Below, in pieces: positions 17,710 through 26,323 of a stretch of 64,000 nucleotides of DNA (its first letter is position 1; each line of letters starts with the position of its first letter). This DNA comes from CAVUAN01 sp963739435 (GTDB lineage: Bacteria > Acidobacteriota > Thermoanaerobaculia > UBA5066 > Gp7-AA6). The notes under the pieces are model-generated. The model did no database searches. It worked only from the letters and a program-made list of their open reading frames with translations, and was not told the origin of the DNA. The position numbers were made by a program, and so were the translations under genes. The stretch lies in the NCBI GenBank assembly GCA_963739435.1, contig CAVUAN010000007.1, positions 1-64,000 on the forward strand, written 5' to 3'.

Positions 17710-19083
17710 ATGGCAAAGGGCAAGGTGCTCAAGTTCGATGCGTCCGGTGGCGGTCTTTCCAAATCCGAGATCCTCAAGGTCTGTGAGGCGGAGAACGTCC
17801 GGTTTTTGAGGCTCCAGTTCACGGACATCTTCGGCGTCATCAAGAACGTCGAGATCCCGAGCTCCCAGTTTGCGAAAGCCCTGGACGGGGAAATCCAGTT
17901 CGACGGCTCCTCGATTGAAGGGTTCACCCGCATCGAGGAATCGGACATGAATCTCGTTCCCGACCTCGACTCGTTTGCGATCTACCCCTGGGCGCACAGT
18001 CAGGGAGAAAAGGTCGCGCGGCTGATCTGCGACGTTTACAACCCCGATGGGACGCCCTTCGCCGGCTGTCCGCGCATGACGTTGAGGAAGCAGATGGACA
18101 AGGCGGCGGCGCTCGGCTTCACGATGGTGACCGGGCCGGAGGCGGAGTTCTTCCTGTTCCGCCGCGACGCCAATGGCGATCCGATCGTGGACACGCACGA
18201 CGAAGGCGCCTACTTCGATCTGACGCCGGTCGATCGGGGCGAGGAGGCGCGGCGCGACATCGTGCTTGCGCTCGAGCAGATGGGATTCGAGGTCGAGGCG
18301 GCCCACCACGAGGTGGCGCCCGGGCAGCACGAGATCGACTTCAAGTATGCCGACGCGATCACCACGGCCGACCGGGTCTCGACCTTCCGCTTCATCGTCA
18401 AGAAGGTCGCCATGGACCACGGCCTGCACGCGACCTTCATGCCGAAGCCGATTTTCGGCGTGAACGGATCCGGGATGCACGTGCACCAGTCGTTCCTCGA
18501 CAAGAAGGGCAACAACGTCTTCTACGACGCCAAGGCGAAGTATCAGCTCTCGAAGACAGCGCTCAACTACACCGGCGGCATCCTGCGCCACGCCAGGGCC
18601 TTCGTCGCGGTGACGAACCCTCTCGTGAACTCCTACAAGCGGCTCGTGCCCGGCTACGAGGCTCCTGTCAACGTGGCGTGGTCGATGCGCAACCGCTCGC
18701 CCCTCGTGCGCGTGCCGGCCCGGCGCGGCATGGGAACCCGCATCGAGGTCCGGATGCCGGACCCGTCGTGCAACCCCTACCTCGCATTCACGGTCATGCT
18801 GGCCTCTGGCCTGGACGGCGTGAAGAACCGGATGGATCCGGGCGAGCCGGTCGACAAGAACGTCTTCAAGATGAGCGAGCGGGAGAAGCGGCGCCTTCGG
18901 ATCGACCAGCTCCCTGCCAACCTCTCGGAGGCTCTCGATAACCTCGAGAAGGACGAGGTCGTCACCGAGTCGCTCGGGGAGCACATCCTGACGCACTTCC
19001 TCGAAGCCAAGCGCGGCGAATGGGCGGAGTACATCTCGCGCGTGCAGCCCTGGGAGATCGACAAGTACCTCGAGACATATTAG
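17710..19083 (+). CDS. glnA: Glutamine synthetase type I (alpha-like, no adenylylation Tyr)
   Basis: GlnA makes glutamine from glutamate, ammonia and ATP, the main ammonia-assimilation step. The 457-residue protein has FTDIFGVIKNVEIP, the latch DGSSIEGF, the metal-site GPEAEFFLF, GQHEIDFKYADA, the ATP-site GSGMHVHQS and the glutamate-flap region NPLVNSYKRLVPGYEAPV. At the place where adenylylated GSI-beta enzymes have the Tyr of NLYDLPPE, this protein reads KNVFKMSEREK, so it should not be adenylylated and is likely feedback-controlled instead. The ATG at 17710 is preferred over 17698 because GGAGG (17700-17704) is 5 nt upstream. A strong terminator follows. The adjacent pckA is transcribed the other way. 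Confidence 0.96.
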   Translation: MAKGKVLKFDASGGGLSKSEILKVCEAENVRFLRLQFTDIFGVIKNVEIPSSQFAKALDGEIQFDGSSIEGFTRIEESDMNLVPDLDSFAIYPWAHSQGEKVARLICDVYNPDGTPFAGCPRMTLRKQMDKAAALGFTMVTGPEAEFFLFRRDANGDPIVDTHDEGAYFDLTPVDRGEEARRDIVLALEQMGFEVEAAHHEVAPGQHEIDFKYADAITTADRVSTFRFIVKKVAMDHGLHATFMPKPIFGVNGSGMHVHQSFLDKKGNNVFYDAKAKYQLSKTALNYTGGILRHARAFVAVTNPLVNSYKRLVPGYEAPVNVAWSMRNRSPLVRVPARRGMGTRIEVRMPDPSCNPYLAFTVMLASGLDGVKNRMDPGEPVDKNVFKMSEREKRRLRIDQLPANLSEALDNLEKDEVVTESLGEHILTHFLEAKRGEWAEYISRVQPWEIDKYLETY

Positions 19084-19101
19084 GCACAGACTTCCGAATA
19101 T

Positions 19102-19136
19102 AATAAGGCCGAGAGTAATCTCGGCCTTATTTTTTT
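19102..19136 (+). terminator. Intrinsic terminator of glnA
   Basis: A perfect 12-bp stem (AATAAGGCCGAG / CTCGGCCTTATT) with loop AGTAAT is followed by a T run to 19136, starting 18 nt after the glnA stop. This is a textbook rho-independent terminator. Confidence 0.95.
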
Positions 19137-19150
19137 AGGGCAAGCTGGAT

Positions 19151-20074
19151 ATGGGCCAGAGTGATCTGTTTCAGCGGAGGCTGACGGAAGGAAGGCCTCT
19201 TCTGCTCGACGCGGCGATGGGCACCGAGCTGGCTCGCCGCGGCGCGAACACGGCTCTGCCTCTCTGGAGCGCGTGGGCGCTGCTCGAGGCGCCCGAAGCG
19301 GTCTTTTCGGTCCACGGCGATGCCGTCTCGGCCGGAGCGGACGTGCTGACGGCCAACACGTTCCGGACGCACCGGCGTTCGCTCGCCAAGGCGGGCCTGG
19401 GGGATCGGGCGCAGGACCTGACGTCTCTGGCCGTGGCGCTGGCCAGGCGAGCGGCGCGGCGATCCGTACGCGAGGTCTTCGTGGCTGGATCCCTCTCGCC
19501 GCTCGAAGACTGCTACCGGCCGGACCTGGCGCCCGAAGAGAGCATCCTGCTGGCCGAGCATCGCGAGCAGGCGCAGGCCCTCGCCCGGGCCGGTGTCGAC
19601 CTGATTCTGGCCGAGACGCACAACTCGGTTCGGGAGCTGTCGGCGGCGGTTCGCGGGGCCGCCGAGACGGGGTTGCCGATCGTGGCGTCGATGGTCACCG
19701 ATGGGAAGGGGCGCCTGCTGTCGGGCGAAGGGCTCGACGACGCGGCGCGCGAGATCGCCCATCTTGCACCGGACGTCATTGGCATCAATTGCGTCCCGGC
19801 GGCCCATCTCTCCGGAGACCTGGCGCTCGTCGCGCGGGCCTTGCCGGGATGGCCGCTCGGCGCCTCGGGCAACCTCGGACCCCCCTCGGACGCCGAGCAG
19901 ACTCGGTTTGCGGAAGAAATCGAGCCGGGCGCTTATGCAGCGCTGGCTCGCGGCTGGCTCTCTTTGGGCGCGCGCTTGATCGGCAGCTGCTGCGGTACGA
20001 CATCCGCCCACACGGCCGCTCTCCGGGCGCTGCTCGATGAGGGTCCTCAGACCGCGGGGCGTCCTACCGTATGA
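19151..20074 (+). CDS. Homocysteine S-methyltransferase family protein (MmuM-like)
   Basis: A 307-residue stand-alone homocysteine-binding barrel. It most likely transfers a methyl group from S-methylmethionine or another donor to homocysteine to give methionine. RPLLLDAAMGTELARRG is the standard opening, and GADVLTANTFRTH follows. The zinc site is formed by the Cys of GINCVPA and the paired Cys of LIGSCCGTTSAH near the C-terminus, all present. No cobalamin or folate domain is attached, so it is not full-length MetH. It starts 15 nt after the glnA terminator and ends 11 nt inside the convergent queA gene. The methyl donor is not determinable from sequence. Confidence 0.85.
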   Translation: MGQSDLFQRRLTEGRPLLLDAAMGTELARRGANTALPLWSAWALLEAPEAVFSVHGDAVSAGADVLTANTFRTHRRSLAKAGLGDRAQDLTSLAVALARRAARRSVREVFVAGSLSPLEDCYRPDLAPEESILLAEHREQAQALARAGVDLILAETHNSVRELSAAVRGAAETGLPIVASMVTDGKGRLLSGEGLDDAAREIAHLAPDVIGINCVPAAHLSGDLALVARALPGWPLGASGNLGPPSDAEQTRFAEEIEPGAYAALARGWLSLGARLIGSCCGTTSAHTAALRALLDEGPQTAGRPTV

Positions 20075-21107
20075 ACATCGCGTCGCCGAAGGAATAGAAG
20101 AGGTAACCCTGACGGATCGCCTCCTGGTAGGCGTTGAGGACGTTCTCGCGGCCGGCGAAGGCGCACACGAGCATGAGAAGGGTCGAGCGGGGGAGGTGGA
20201 AGTTCGTCAGGAGAGCATCCACGGCCCGAAACTCGAAGCCGGGCGTGATGAAGAGGTCTGTTGCGAACCGGTGGTCGCTGGACGGGCTCCACTCGCTCGG
20301 CAGGCGGGAGGCAGCCTCGAGCGCCCGCGTCACGGTCGTGCCGACGGCGACGACGCGGCGGCCCTCCTTCCTGGCCTGGCCGACGGCTCGGCCCGTCGAA
20401 GCAGGAATCGAAACGTCCTCCGTGTCGAGAGCGTGGCTGGCAGTGTCTTCCGCGACGACCGGCTTGAACGTCCCGGCGCCGACGGCGAGCGTGAGGTCCA
20501 CGATGTCCACGCCGTTTCCGCGGATTCGGGCAAGGGTCTCGTCGGTGAAATGGAGGCCGGCGGTCGGAGCGGCCACGGCGAGAGGCTCGCGAGCAAAAAC
20601 GGTCTGGTACGCGGTGCGGTCTTCGACGCGGTCGGGCGCGCCGGGCTCGCGACGGATGTAGGGGGGCAGGGGGGTTCGGCCGATCCGCCCGAGGAGGTCG
20701 TCGTCCACGTCTCTGTCGAACCTCACGATGCGCTTTCCGTCCCGGGCTTCCTCGACGTCCGCGCGCACGCCGTCCTCGAAGTAAATCAGCCGCCCGGGCC
20801 TCGCCCTGCGGCCCGGCTTCGCGAGCGCCTCCCAAAGGCGGGTTCCGCTGCCGGCCGGCTTGAGCAGGAAGATCTCGACGAGGCGGCCCTCTGTGTCGCG
20901 CCCGTACAGGCGGGCTGGCCGCACGCGGACATCGTTGCGCACGAGCAGGTCGCCCGGCCCGAGCAGCTCGGGGAGCTCCTCGAAGCGCCGGTGGGCGACA
21001 GCGCCGCCTTTCCGATCCAGGACGAGGAGGCGGCTCGAACCGCGCGGCCGGGCCTCCTGCGCGATGCGATCGGCCGGCAGGAAATAGTCGAAGAGCGAGA
21101 CCTGCAC
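20064..21107 (-). CDS. queA: S-adenosylmethionine:tRNA ribosyltransferase-isomerase QueA
   Basis: QueA transfers and isomerises the ribosyl part of SAM onto 7-aminomethyl-7-deazaguanine in tRNA, making epoxyqueuosine at wobble position 34. The 347-residue protein shows LFDYFLPADRIAQ, RLLVLDRKGGAVAHRRFEEL, VRNDVRVRPARLYG, PLPPYIRR, YQTVFAREPLAVAAPTAGLH (the catalytic block) and TNFHLPRSTLLMLVCAFAG. A GTG at 21107 gives the usual length; the open frame upstream is antisense filler. It is divergent from the MBL-fold gene with only 23 bp between starts. No tgt or other que gene lies in the window. Confidence 0.94.
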   Translation of the reverse strand: MQVSLFDYFLPADRIAQEARPRGSSRLLVLDRKGGAVAHRRFEELPELLGPGDLLVRNDVRVRPARLYGRDTEGRLVEIFLLKPAGSGTRLWEALAKPGRRARPGRLIYFEDGVRADVEEARDGKRIVRFDRDVDDDLLGRIGRTPLPPYIRREPGAPDRVEDRTAYQTVFAREPLAVAAPTAGLHFTDETLARIRGNGVDIVDLTLAVGAGTFKPVVAEDTASHALDTEDVSIPASTGRAVGQARKEGRRVVAVGTTVTRALEAASRLPSEWSPSSDHRFATDLFITPGFEFRAVDALLTNFHLPRSTLLMLVCAFAGRENVLNAYQEAIRQGYLFYSFGDAMFIR

Positions 21108-21130
21108 GGTGCCTAGAGTAATCTGGCTCG

Positions 21131-21985
21131 GTGGCCGGTGATTATCCCGAAGGTCGCGGCCGCGTTCAGGTCGAGGCGGGAGGCATTTCGATCGAGGGCG
21201 TCTCGATCGCCGGCCAGGAGTCTTTTTACAAGGTTCCGGGCTTCCATGCCCTGCTCGAGCTCGGGCGCGCGCCGGACGATGTCGTGTCCTACGCGACGAT
21301 CTGCCTGACGCACGGACACCTCGACCACGCCGCCGGCCTCGCCCATCACGCCTCGCGCCGCAGGCTCGCAGGCCTGCCGCCGGCAAGAGTCTTCGCTCCC
21401 GAGGAGACGATGCGGGATCTGGAGGCCTGGCTTTCCGCCTGCGAGAGGCTCGAGAACGTCCGCTACGGCGTCAACCTCGTCCCCGCCGCGCCCGGCGAAC
21501 GTTTTCGCCTGCGCAATGACCTCGAGCTGACGATCCTGCCCGGCCGCCACCGCGTTCCCACCGTCGGCTTCCTTTTCTCGGAGGTCCGGCAGAAGCTCCT
21601 GGACGAGTTTGCCGGCCGGCCGGGAGGGGAAATCGCCGCGCTGCGCAGCCGGGGTGTCGAGGTCACGCGGCGAGAGGAAATCCCTCTCCTGGCCTATCCC
21701 GGCGATTGCGGTCCCGCCATCTTCGATGCCGCCCCGCAGCTCTTCAGCGCGAAGGTTCTGCTGCTCGAGTGCTCATTCCTGCTGCCCGAGGACCGCGACC
21801 GCGCCGCCCTTTACGAGCACATCCATCTCGAGGACGTCATCGCGCGCGCCGGCCTCTTCCGCAACGAGGCCGTCGTCCTGACGCACTTCTCCGCCCGGTA
21901 CCGGCCGTCGGAAATCCGCGACGCGCTGCGGGTCATCCCGGAGCCTCTGGCTTCGCGGGTCATTGCGTTTCTGCCGGGTTCGTGA
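21131..21985 (+). CDS. Metallo-beta-lactamase-fold hydrolase, RNase Z-like
   Basis: The 284-residue protein has the metal-binding HxHxDH signature as LTHGHLDHAAGLAHH near residue 60. Later elements are TVGFLFSEVRQKLL, LAYPGDCGPAIFDAAP and KVLLLECSF, plus VVLTHFSARYRPSEI, which supplies the C-terminal His as in RNase Z/ElaC-type proteins. The overall order resembles the short RNase Z group, though the classic exosite arm is not obvious, so tRNA 3' processing is only one possibility. The GTG at 21131 is the likely start, since no good Shine-Dalgarno lies elsewhere. It diverges from queA, another tRNA-related gene. Confidence 0.7.
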   Translation: MAGDYPEGRGRVQVEAGGISIEGVSIAGQESFYKVPGFHALLELGRAPDDVVSYATICLTHGHLDHAAGLAHHASRRRLAGLPPARVFAPEETMRDLEAWLSACERLENVRYGVNLVPAAPGERFRLRNDLELTILPGRHRVPTVGFLFSEVRQKLLDEFAGRPGGEIAALRSRGVEVTRREEIPLLAYPGDCGPAIFDAAPQLFSAKVLLLECSFLLPEDRDRAALYEHIHLEDVIARAGLFRNEAVVLTHFSARYRPSEIRDALRVIPEPLASRVIAFLPGS

Positions 21986-22156
21986 CCGCGGACTGACGTT
22001 TTTTGCCGGGAGCCCGGGCGCGGGTTCGCCGTAACTCATAGAAAACAAGGTGATTGCGAGGCGCACCTCTGTGGCCTCGGGTTTGCGTCTATCCCCTTCC
22101 GTGACAGGTCTGCGCGTGATCGCGGCATCTCTGCGGCGCCGCTCTGGGAGGCTGTA

Positions 22157-23236
22157 ATGGCCAACGACGGGTCCCCCAGCACACCGCCCGCCAGCTCGGG
22201 AGCGGAGGAGTGGAAGACGTCTCGTTTCGAGATCATCGCGGAACCAAAACGGGTGTTTAGCCAGAACGACGAGGAGACGCTCGTCGCTCCGCGGCGGCGG
22301 AGCACCGATCCCGGTCCCGAGGCGAGCCTGATCCTGATCGCCCACCCCTTGAATCAGGCGCTCGGGACGCGGTTCCGGCTGCGTCCCCGCTCGTCTGTCG
22401 TCTTCGGCCGCGCCGACACCGCCGAGATCAGCCTGCCCGAGGTGAACTCGCTGTCCCGGGAGCACGCCCGGCTGACGTACAAGAGCGAGTCGGTCGTCAT
22501 CGAAGACCTCGGCAGCACCAACGGGACGTATGTCAACGAGCTGCGGATCGAGGAGCCCACCGTGCTCCGCAGCGGCGACCGTTTCCAGGTTGGGGCCGCG
22601 CACTTCAAGTTCCTGCAGGAGCGCGACATCGAAAATGCCTACCACCAGGCGATTCACGACCTGGTGATCCTGGACGGCCTGACCCAGATCGCCAACAAAC
22701 GCCGGTTCGAGGAGGAGGCGGCGCGGGAATTCGGGAGAGCCCGCCGCTACGGCCGGCCCCTTTCGCTCATCCTCTTCGACGTCGATCGGTTCAAGGTCGT
22801 CAACGACACGCACGGACACCTCTGCGGCGACTTCGTCCTCAAAAAGATCGTCGAGCTGACGATCCCGCTGCTGCGCCGCGAGCAGGTCTTCGCGCGCGTC
22901 GGGGGCGAGGAGTTCGTGATCCTCTGCCCGGAGGGCGAGCCCCGCAGCGCCCGGATTCTGGCCGAGCGGGTCCGTTCGCGTGTGGCGCGCAACGCCTTCT
23001 CCCACGCGGGGACGGCGTTCACCGTCACATGCTCTTTCGGGATCGCGGGTATCGGTCCTGACGTCGCGAGCGTTCAGGAGCTCTACGAGGCGGCCGACCA
23101 GGCGATGTACCGTTCCAAGAACGCAGGCCGCAACGCCATCACCATCAGCGAGGCGGCGCCGTTCTTGGACGCCGTGAAGCCGGCCGAGGTTCCCCCGGAA
23201 GGCGGTTCCTTTCCGAAGCGCTCTGGAGGAGGATAG
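22157..23236 (+). CDS. FHA-domain diguanylate cyclase
   Basis: The 359-residue protein joins an N-terminal disordered head, an FHA domain (residues about 75-150) and a GGDEF domain (about 170-335). The FHA domain, a phosphothreonine-binding module, has VVFGRADTAEISLPEVNSLS, SREHARL and LGSTNGTYVN. The GGDEF domain has LILFDVDRFKVVNDTHGH and an intact active site GGEEF at residues 249-253, so it should make cyclic di-GMP from two GTP. No RxxD inhibitory site is evident just before GGEEF. GGGAGG precedes the ATG. A Ser/Thr kinase partner is expected from the FHA domain but none is in the window. The EAL protein at 47376 could be the opposing activity. Confidence 0.93.
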   Translation: MANDGSPSTPPASSGAEEWKTSRFEIIAEPKRVFSQNDEETLVAPRRRSTDPGPEASLILIAHPLNQALGTRFRLRPRSSVVFGRADTAEISLPEVNSLSREHARLTYKSESVVIEDLGSTNGTYVNELRIEEPTVLRSGDRFQVGAAHFKFLQERDIENAYHQAIHDLVILDGLTQIANKRRFEEEAAREFGRARRYGRPLSLILFDVDRFKVVNDTHGHLCGDFVLKKIVELTIPLLRREQVFARVGGEEFVILCPEGEPRSARILAERVRSRVARNAFSHAGTAFTVTCSFGIAGIGPDVASVQELYEAADQAMYRSKNAGRNAITISEAAPFLDAVKPAEVPPEGGSFPKRSGGG

Positions 23237-23251
23237 CGCCGGGAGGATCCC

Positions 23252-23869
23252 ATGCCCTCGGTCCGGAACGGGCCGCTGACCTGGTTGCTCACCGCGTTTC
23301 TCTCAGCCGGCGGCTTGTGGCTCGCATTTGTCCTGGGGAGCCGGTCGGGGGCCGCGGGGCGCGTCTCGTCGGCGCCGGTCGTGCTGGCGATGAAGAAGAT
23401 CGCGCAGCTTGCCACGGTGGACGTCGAGATCGCCGACGTCGTGCGCTACGAGGAGATCAAGACGGTCCTCGTCTTCGACTTTCCCAAGAGCGCGACGCTG
23501 CGCTTGAAGGGGAAGGTGCTCGGCGGCTTCGACCTCGAGAGCCCGGACTTCGCCGTGTCCGCTGACGGGCCGCACCGCGCCGTGCACGTTCGGCTGCCGC
23601 GGCCGCGCCTGATCGCAATGGATCCGCGCATCGAGTGGTTCGACGAGAAGGACGGCTGGATCAATCCGATCACGACGGAGGACCGCAACCGCTGGATGCT
23701 CTGGGCCCGCGGCACGCTCGGCCGGGCGGCCCGGGATGCCGGGATCGAGCGCCTCGCCGTCGAGCACGCGAGGGAGCTGCTCTCGGGCGCGGCCAGGGCG
23801 TTCGGCTGGACCGCGGAGGTCACAGTCGTGGGCGGCGACCCGCCTCCGCCGCCCACTCCGGGCAGCTAG
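23252..23869 (+). CDS. DUF4230-like membrane-anchored protein
   Basis: A 205-residue protein with one N-terminal membrane anchor (LTWLLTAFLSAGGLWLAFVL) and an extracytoplasmic domain. The segment LATVDVEIADVVRYEEIKTV and LVFDFPKSATLRLKGKVLGG resembles the start of DUF4230, a family of unknown function. It ends with a short Pro run. GGGAGGATCCC precedes the ATG, 15 nt after the diguanylate cyclase stop, so the two are probably co-transcribed. The stop codon palindrome CTAG is shared with the convergent gene's stop. No function is assigned. Confidence 0.65.
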   Translation: MPSVRNGPLTWLLTAFLSAGGLWLAFVLGSRSGAAGRVSSAPVVLAMKKIAQLATVDVEIADVVRYEEIKTVLVFDFPKSATLRLKGKVLGGFDLESPDFAVSADGPHRAVHVRLPRPRLIAMDPRIEWFDEKDGWINPITTEDRNRWMLWARGTLGRAARDAGIERLAVEHARELLSGAARAFGWTAEVTVVGGDPPPPPTPGS

Positions 23870-24330
23870 CTGCGTCCCGGCGTCACGCGGTCGGCGTCGG
23901 CCTGGCGCTCGGCCATGGCCCAGAGGCCGAGATGGCTGCGCCAGGCGGATGCCGCCGGCCGGGTCAGGACGAACTCGACGTCCTCGCCGCCGCGCGTGAT
24001 GCGCAGGACCTCCAGGCGGAAGAGGAGCCGGCCCGAGGCGAGCCGTGAGCCGGTGGCGACCTTCTGGATGCGGGCGGTGGGGACCAGGAGGGACTCGCCG
24101 TAGAGGCCGGAGAACTCGAGCGAGCCCTCCTTGAGGCCCAGGAGCCCGGGGAGCCTGCGGTAGCGGCCCGCGACGAGGTCGGCGCGCGTCAGGAGCTTCC
24201 AGGCGTCGGGCTCGCGCGCGATCATTTCCTTCGCGAGACGGTCCTGCGCCCTCTGGAGCAGCAGGCGGGGAACGGCAAGGAGGGCGATCAGGACGGCGCA
24301 GAGGCCGACGCCAGCGGCGGCGAGGCTCAA
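23866..24330 (-). CDS. Unrecognised membrane-anchored protein downstream of VWA gene
   Basis: A 154-residue protein with one N-terminal membrane segment (AAAGVGLCAVLIALLAVPRL) followed by a basic, soluble domain rich in Arg and Leu, including LLVPTARIQKVATGSRLASG. I do not recognise the family. The TTG at 24330 overlaps the VWA gene's stop (TTGA), which argues that the two are translated together. Upstream codons in this frame are antisense-like. Its job may be tied to the MoxR/VWA module it follows. Confidence 0.6.
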   Translation of the reverse strand: MSLAAAGVGLCAVLIALLAVPRLLLQRAQDRLAKEMIAREPDAWKLLTRADLVAGRYRRLPGLLGLKEGSLEFSGLYGESLLVPTARIQKVATGSRLASGRLLFRLEVLRITRGGEDVEFVLTRPAASAWRSHLGLWAMAERQADADRVTPGRS

Positions 24331-25412
24331 TGCAGGAACTTCTTGCGGTTCTTGATGTAGTCGGTGAAGAGAAACTCGGCCAGGTTGTAGGGCGAGGCGT
24401 AGTAGGCGCGGCCGCGGTTGATCTTGGTCAGCTTGTCGACGAAGTCCACGAGGTAGCTGTCGGTCGCGATCATGAAGGTCGTGATCGTCACGTCGTCGCG
24501 GCGGCAGGCATCGGCCTCTTCGAGCGTGCGGTTGACGATCTTCAGGTCCAACCCGAAGGGGTTCTTGTAGAGACGGCCCCTCTCCCAGATGGCCGAGGGC
24601 TTGCCGTCCGTGATGAGGAAGATCTGCTTGTTCGGGTTCTTCTTGTGCTGCAGGATTTTGCGGGCGAGGGCCAGGCCCGCCTTCGTGTTCGTGTGGAAGG
24701 GGCCGACCTGCGTCTTCGAGATCTCGGAGATGGGAACGCGCCTCGCGTCGTCGCCGAAGAGCAGGACGTCGATCGAGTCCTTCGGGTACTTGGACTGGAT
24801 CAGCTCGACCATCGCCAGCGCCACCTTCTTGGCCGGCGTGAACCGATCCTCGCCGTAGAGGATCATCGAGTGGGAAATGTCGATGGCGAGAACCGTCGCG
24901 CACGAGGTCAGGTGCTCTTCCTCGTGGACCTCGAAGTCGTCCTGGGTCAGCCGGATGTCGTCGGCGTCGCGGCGCACGGCGTTACCGATCGAGCGCACGC
25001 CGTCGATCGCGGTGGGGTTGTCGCCGAACTCGTAGGCGCGGGTCTCGGGCAGGAGCTCCCCGCCGCCGCCGGCGCGCGGGATCGCGTGGTATCCGGCGCC
25101 CGCCTTGGACAGCGAGCTGAAGACTTCTTCGAGCGCCGAACGGCGGATCCGGCGTTCGCCGCCGGAGGAGAGGGCCAGCTTGCCGTCGCGGCTTTCGACG
25201 ATCTCGTTCTTTTCGAGCTCCCTGCGGAAGGCCTCGAGGTCGATCGAGGGGTCGATGATGCCGCGCTGCTGAAGATGCTTCATCCAGTCGAGCGCTTCTT
25301 CGACGTCGCCGCCGGTCTGGAGAACGAGCTGAAGGAACAGCTTCACGAGCTCCTGGTACGTCAGGAGCGCGCGCATCAGGTCGGCGGGATAGTCCTCGTA
25401 CCGGTAGCGCAT
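24327..25412 (-). CDS. VWA-domain protein of a MoxR/VWA module
   Basis: A 361-residue protein with a helical N-terminal region (residues 1-110) and a von Willebrand A domain from about residue 165. The metal-ion-dependent adhesion motif is DISHS in TVLAIDISHSMIL, followed by FLITDGKPSA. It is of the type that partners MoxR AAA+ ATPases for metal-centre or complex assembly. The ATG at 25412 (MRYRYEDYPADLM) is chosen because the 19 in-frame codons before it are a translated palindromic repeat. The MoxR ATPase lies upstream on the same strand, separated by an aldolase gene. The target of this chaperone-like pair is unknown. Confidence 0.82.
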   Translation of the reverse strand: MRYRYEDYPADLMRALLTYQELVKLFLQLVLQTGGDVEEALDWMKHLQQRGIIDPSIDLEAFRRELEKNEIVESRDGKLALSSGGERRIRRSALEEVFSSLSKAGAGYHAIPRAGGGGELLPETRAYEFGDNPTAIDGVRSIGNAVRRDADDIRLTQDDFEVHEEEHLTSCATVLAIDISHSMILYGEDRFTPAKKVALAMVELIQSKYPKDSIDVLLFGDDARRVPISEISKTQVGPFHTNTKAGLALARKILQHKKNPNKQIFLITDGKPSAIWERGRLYKNPFGLDLKIVNRTLEEADACRRDDVTITTFMIATDSYLVDFVDKLTKINRGRAYYASPYNLAEFLFTDYIKNRKKFLH

Positions 25413-25430
25413 CGAAGGGCGGTCAGTACT

Positions 25431-25465
25431 CCCTCTCCCTCCGGGAGAGGGCCGGGGTGAGGGGC
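25431..25465. repeat. 35-bp palindromic repeat, copy A
   Basis: This 35-bp element has a CCCTCTCC/GGAGAGGG core and a GGCCGGGGTGAGG tail. It is identical, in inverted orientation, to 29201-29235. It sits between the VWA and aldolase genes. Confidence 0.85.
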
Positions 25466-25484
25466 GCACTTGTGCCAGGGGCGG

Positions 25485-26237
25485 TCATTTGAGAGCGGCC
25501 CTCCACGACCTTGCCGATTCCATGATCAGGGTGCGGTCGGCCATCGTGAAGAAGGTGTAGCCCTTCTCCCGCAACGCCGGTATCTGGTCGGTGCGGGCGA
25601 GCATGATTCCGGCCGCCTTGCCGGCCTTCTTCGCCGCCGCGGCGATGCGCACGATCTCCGCCTGGTACCTCGGATCCGTGTACTTGCCGGGGATGCCGAG
25701 CGCCTGCGTCAGGTCGTTCGGGCCCACATAGAGGATGTCGACCTGCGGCTCACGCGCGATCGAGGAGACTTCCGCCAGCGCCCCGGCCGTTTCGATCTGG
25801 ACGGCGACGAGCGTCGCATCGTTGGCCTCGACGACGAACTGATCGAGGGGAGTCGTTCCATAGCGGTTGGCGCGCGCGCCGCCGAGGCCCCGCCGTCCTG
25901 TCGGCGGGAACTTGGCCAGCTCCACGGCCCCGCGCACCGCGGCCAGCCCATCGGCGCGCGGAAAGAGCGTGCCCGCAGCTCCAGCATCGAGGCATCGCCC
26001 GACCTCGGCCGCCGTGCTCGAAGGCACCCGCACAACGGCGGGGAGGTCCGCGCCGTCGCAGGCTCGGACCATCGTTTCGACCGACTCGATGGAAAAGAAC
26101 CCGTGCTCCGTGTCCAGAACGATGAAGTCGAGCCCGGCGAGGCCGAGGATTTCGGCGACGCCGCCGACCGGCCACGTGAGAAAACACCCCAGGAGCGTCT
26201 CGCCTGCAAGGACTCTCGAGCGAAAAGATTGGTTCAT
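25485..26237 (-). CDS. HpcH/HpaI-family aldolase
   Basis: A 250-residue class II pyruvate-type aldolase of the HpcH/HpaI (HpaI, YfaU, GarL) group, which cleaves or forms 2-keto-3-deoxy sugar acids or similar compounds using a divalent metal. It begins LAGETLLGCFLTWPVGGVAE. Metal and substrate motifs include GLDFIVLDTEHGFFSIE, VVRVPSSTAAEVGRCLDAGA, LVAVQIETAGALAEVSSIA (metal-binding Glu) and ILYVGPNDLTQALGIPG (metal-binding Asp). The ATG lies inside an AT-rich CAATGAAC repeat that may also carry the promoter. The gene sits inside a MoxR/VWA unit, an unexpected position. Substrate is unknown. Confidence 0.88.
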   Translation of the reverse strand: MNQSFRSRVLAGETLLGCFLTWPVGGVAEILGLAGLDFIVLDTEHGFFSIESVETMVRACDGADLPAVVRVPSSTAAEVGRCLDAGAAGTLFPRADGLAAVRGAVELAKFPPTGRRGLGGARANRYGTTPLDQFVVEANDATLVAVQIETAGALAEVSSIAREPQVDILYVGPNDLTQALGIPGKYTDPRYQAEIVRIAAAAKKAGKAAGIMLARTDQIPALREKGYTFFTMADRTLIMESARSWRAALK

Positions 26238-26323
26238 TGGTTCATTTATTCATTTGTTCATTGGGGCGGACAAGTCTCTCTCAGCTCAATCTCTCAATGA
26301 ATCAATGATTCAATGAATCAATT
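26230..26323. repeat. AT-rich short repeats of a TTCATTG / CAATGAA unit
   Basis: Multiple copies of TTCATT(T/G) lie at 26232-26262 and of CAATGA(A/T) at 26294-26323, forming an imperfect inverted arrangement. The run covers the aldolase start and the MoxR stop and is far poorer in G+C than its surroundings. It could be a promoter region, a terminator-like structure or a slippage-prone microsatellite. Confidence 0.6.

Noticed and set aside
17551..18996. Long minus-strand frame continuing upstream of pckA
   Set aside because: It is antisense to glnA with shadow-like composition; the real pckA start is ATG 17550.
24330..24903. Upstream extension of the 154-residue gene to 24903
   Set aside because: The extra codons are the VWA gene in another frame; the TTG at 24330 overlaps the VWA stop.
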